Assembly (NCBI GenBank): GCA_003118195.1
Contig: BEXV01000071.1
Coordinates: forward strand, 219,823 to 283,822
Origin: Hemicentrotus pulcherrimus
Lineage: Eukaryota; Echinodermata; Echinoidea; Camarodonta; Strongylocentrotidae
DNA: 64,000 bases
Reading direction: 5' to 3'
Shown here: positions 61,510 to 64,000 of the stretch, in pieces
How the letters are laid out: the number at the start of each line of letters is the position of its first letter
Position numbering within the stretch: the first letter of the stretch is position 1
Made by a program: the position numbers and the translations under genes
Notes under the pieces: model-generated
The model's input: only the letters and a program-made list of their open reading frames with translations
Database searches by the model: none
Told to the model about the DNA's origin: nothing

Positions 61510-62180
61510 ACATTTCACATCTACTGAAGATCGTGATATTCAGACCTTCTGATAAATGTAATGGCTCATTTCTATCTCTATAAATATTCTCTTCAAGCCC
61601 CCACTCTCTTTCTGTCTCTCTCGCTCCCTCTATTTTAATCTGCCCGTCTATTTATTTTCCCATTTCTGTCTGTATATCCTAATTATCGTTATGCTTAGTT
61701 CACATCTACTGAAGATCGTAAAGTCCAAACCTTCTGATTAATGTATAATAATGCATTTATATCTCTTAAGCTATTCTCTTCAAGTCCCCCTTTCTTCTGC
61801 CGCCCCCCTCTCTCTCTCCCCCTCTCTCTATCTAACTATCTCTTATAGTCTACCCGTCTCTTTAGCTTTCCCTCTGTCTGTATATCCTGAGTATCGTTTA
61901 GCTAAACTGACATCTACAGAAGATCGTAAAATCCATACCTTCTGATTAATGTATAGTTATTCATTTCTAACTTGTTCAACCTTTCTCTTCAAGCTCCTCA
62001 CTCTCTCCACCCCTCCCTCTCTCTCTCACTCTCTCTCTCCCTCTCGCTGTGTCTTGCAATCTATATAATGTTTCTATATACCATTGCTTTTATCTTTATT
62101 CTTCTAATCCAATCACACTCTCTCTTAACCCCCCCCCTCTCTCTCTCTCTCTCTCTCTTTCTTTCTCTCTCACACTCTTA
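61510..62180. repeat. Three-copy tandem repeat carrying CT microsatellites
   Basis: cat.ctac.gaagatcgt at 61518, 61703 and 61911, each followed by ccttctgat.aatgta and then ctcttcaag.cc. Start-to-start distances are about 185 and 208 bp. Each unit contains a (CT)n run. Confidence 0.75.
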
Positions 62181-63074
62181 CTTTCCCTTCCCTCTCAATA
62201 GGAAACATGCACTTTATGAGACAGATAAAATATTGAATGGCCTTGGGTGGGAAACAAGGGTATATCACTCGAGCTAATGAGCATTAAAAAAAATCTTCAC
62301 GAGTCGGCATGTTTATTAAAAAGCCCTAAGTTTCCATCTCATTTTTACGTGTCTTCATCAGTTCCCTCTCCTGGATAAACGTACTACTTTGTAATCCTGG
62401 CGATGAAAACGTTCTAGAGTGTACATACTTCCAGAATGTTAGTTACAATTGTTGATTGACGTGGCTTCCCCGCTAAGGTAAGGAGCACGTTTTATTGCAA
62501 TCAAGTTCGATATTTTTCAATCATCTCGCAGATGCTAGGTACTAGGTAGCCAGCCATCAAATGTCACGTACCTTGTTTTCAGGAGTCTTTTGGGTTTCTC
62601 ATCGCATAGTTATTACAGTTACAAATGTAGGGAAGGGGTATTAATCAATGGTCAGAGCCCCCTCTTAAAGCCAGCGGGGCATATCTGAAGTAAAATATAA
62701 AAACAAAAGTTTTCATTACCTAATCATCCTATTCTTTTTGAACAAAAGTGACTACCCCAAAGGCCCCTGAAAAAAAATCCGCAACACTCTTTCCTTATCA
62801 GAAAATATCATGAAGTATGCCTAAAGAACCATCGATCCGCTTTTGGTCAATTATTATGCATCCTCCTATATCTTGAGCGTTTAAAAAAGGTGACATGAAC
62901 TCAACTAGATATTACTGTATATAAATCAAGCGTGTAATCTTGGGAGACCGGTTGAAATACACCATAGACCTACTAAAAAGGGTGTAACATGAAACGTACC
63001 TAGAAAGAGGAAAAGAGACATACTTACGTTCAAAGAGAAATATAAAGAGGATAATAAATGAGAAGAAAAAATAA

Positions 63075-63140
63075 GATGGGGAGAGAGAGAGGGAGAGAGA
63101 GAGGGAGAAAGAGGGAGGGAGAAGGAGAAAGAGAGGGGGT
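63075..63140. repeat. (GA)n microsatellite
   Basis: Interrupted gagaga/gggaga tract; a second shorter one lies at 63500-63545. Confidence 0.9.
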
Positions 63141-64000
63141 TGGGCGGAGAATAGAACACGGCATTCTCATCAAAACACTCGAAGGCCTTTAATCTTTGAC
63201 CTTCATACCTCCTATGAAATATTCATGACTCGATAAAAGCCTCGCTTCCTGATCGGCCAACCCCCTTCATCCTGTTTCCTGCCCCCTATGTTAACCCTAC
63301 AAATTCACAAAATCCTCTCCGAATCATGGGGTCACATAATCGTGGCCAAACAATTCGGGGATAGTGTATTTCGATTTTTGACGCGTTGTTGGGACTTTGC
63401 TTCTTTCCTTTCCCAAGATGACTCGATTGATTCATTTAATAATTTAAAGCAGTGCAATCGCGCATCTTCTGCCTTATGGGAGACAGTTGGAGGAAGGAGA
63501 GGGACAAAGAGAGAGAGAGAACGTGGGGGAAAGAGAGGGAGAAAACCTTTGATTTATATAATCTTTATACACCACTTCTATCATCATCGATTGATAACTC
63601 CTCCGCCCCCTTTACAGTCACCTGTTATATTTCCTTTCTTTTTCTTGGAAAATTAAGAGTTAAATGTTAAAAAGGCCTATTCCTAATGGTTCCGGTCAGC
63701 CTAGCAAGTCAGAATTCTTGGTTAAAATGTGTTAGCCAGAATGCACTTCTGACGTCCGGGCTGACCTCTCACAAGACCCATAGGCTACTTATCTTTGTGT
63801 CAATCATGTTCTGCATGCTTTGGAAAGATCTTAAAAAATCAATCACTCGAATTAGGTCCATCGATAAGATATATCTAAGTAATGAAAGCGTTCTCTCCAC
63901 GGTCCGGCATTGTCCTGTCTCTTTACTTTTCATTGGAAACCCCCAGAAGTAGGGCGTGACTTTTAAAGATGTCAACTTTTTTCAACCAAATTAAGTCCAC
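63141..64000. other. Window end, no gene recognised
   Basis: Open frames at 63288-63656 and 63686-63952 show no family similarity by eye. Confidence 0.4.

Overview
The window is animal nuclear DNA: AT-rich, with short coding exons split by introns of about 0.3 to 4 kb, canonical GT..AG junctions, tRNA-derived SINEs, non-LTR retrotransposon tails, inverted-repeat (MITE-like) elements and two assembly gaps (20960-21136, 48243-48962). The repeat types and the striking abundance of the palindrome tacatgta suggest a sea urchin or close relative. That assignment is inference; no species-specific marker was tested.

Two multi-exon genes lie on the + strand. (1) 752-23038 is a STAT transcription factor of the STAT5/STAT6 type. 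It runs from the coiled coil through the DNA-binding domain, linker, SH2 domain and phosphotyrosine tail to the C-terminus; the N-terminal exons lie upstream of base 1. Eighteen constitutive or alternative positions join in phase. Two features stand out. A 93-nt exon encoding the DNA-contacting strand and loop is present twice (10041-10133 and 11195-11287), which looks like a mutually exclusive pair. There are also two phase-compatible last exons: a proximal one ending in a five-residue tail (21435-21453) and a distal one encoding an acidic, transactivation-like tail (22945-23038). (2) 29781-41556 is an SLC5-family sodium-coupled (monocarboxylate-type) transporter with 14 coding exons that join in phase from ATG to stop, about 636 codons. 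One in-frame TAA interrupts the first exon at codon 92.

Layout: 1-23.4 kb STAT gene with repeat-bearing introns; 23.4-29.5 kb intergenic, including a degenerate GTGCCCC-type minisatellite (27.6-28.75 kb) just upstream of the transporter; 29.5-41.6 kb transporter; 41.6-45 kb probable 3' UTR and downstream sequence with a tandem duplication; 45-64 kb no recognisable exon, only microsatellites, tandem repeats and decayed mobile-element pieces.

The two genes have no evident functional link; they are simply neighbours. The main candidate for something undescribed is the combinatorial STAT locus: two versions of a DNA-contacting segment combined with two C-termini (up to four proteins).
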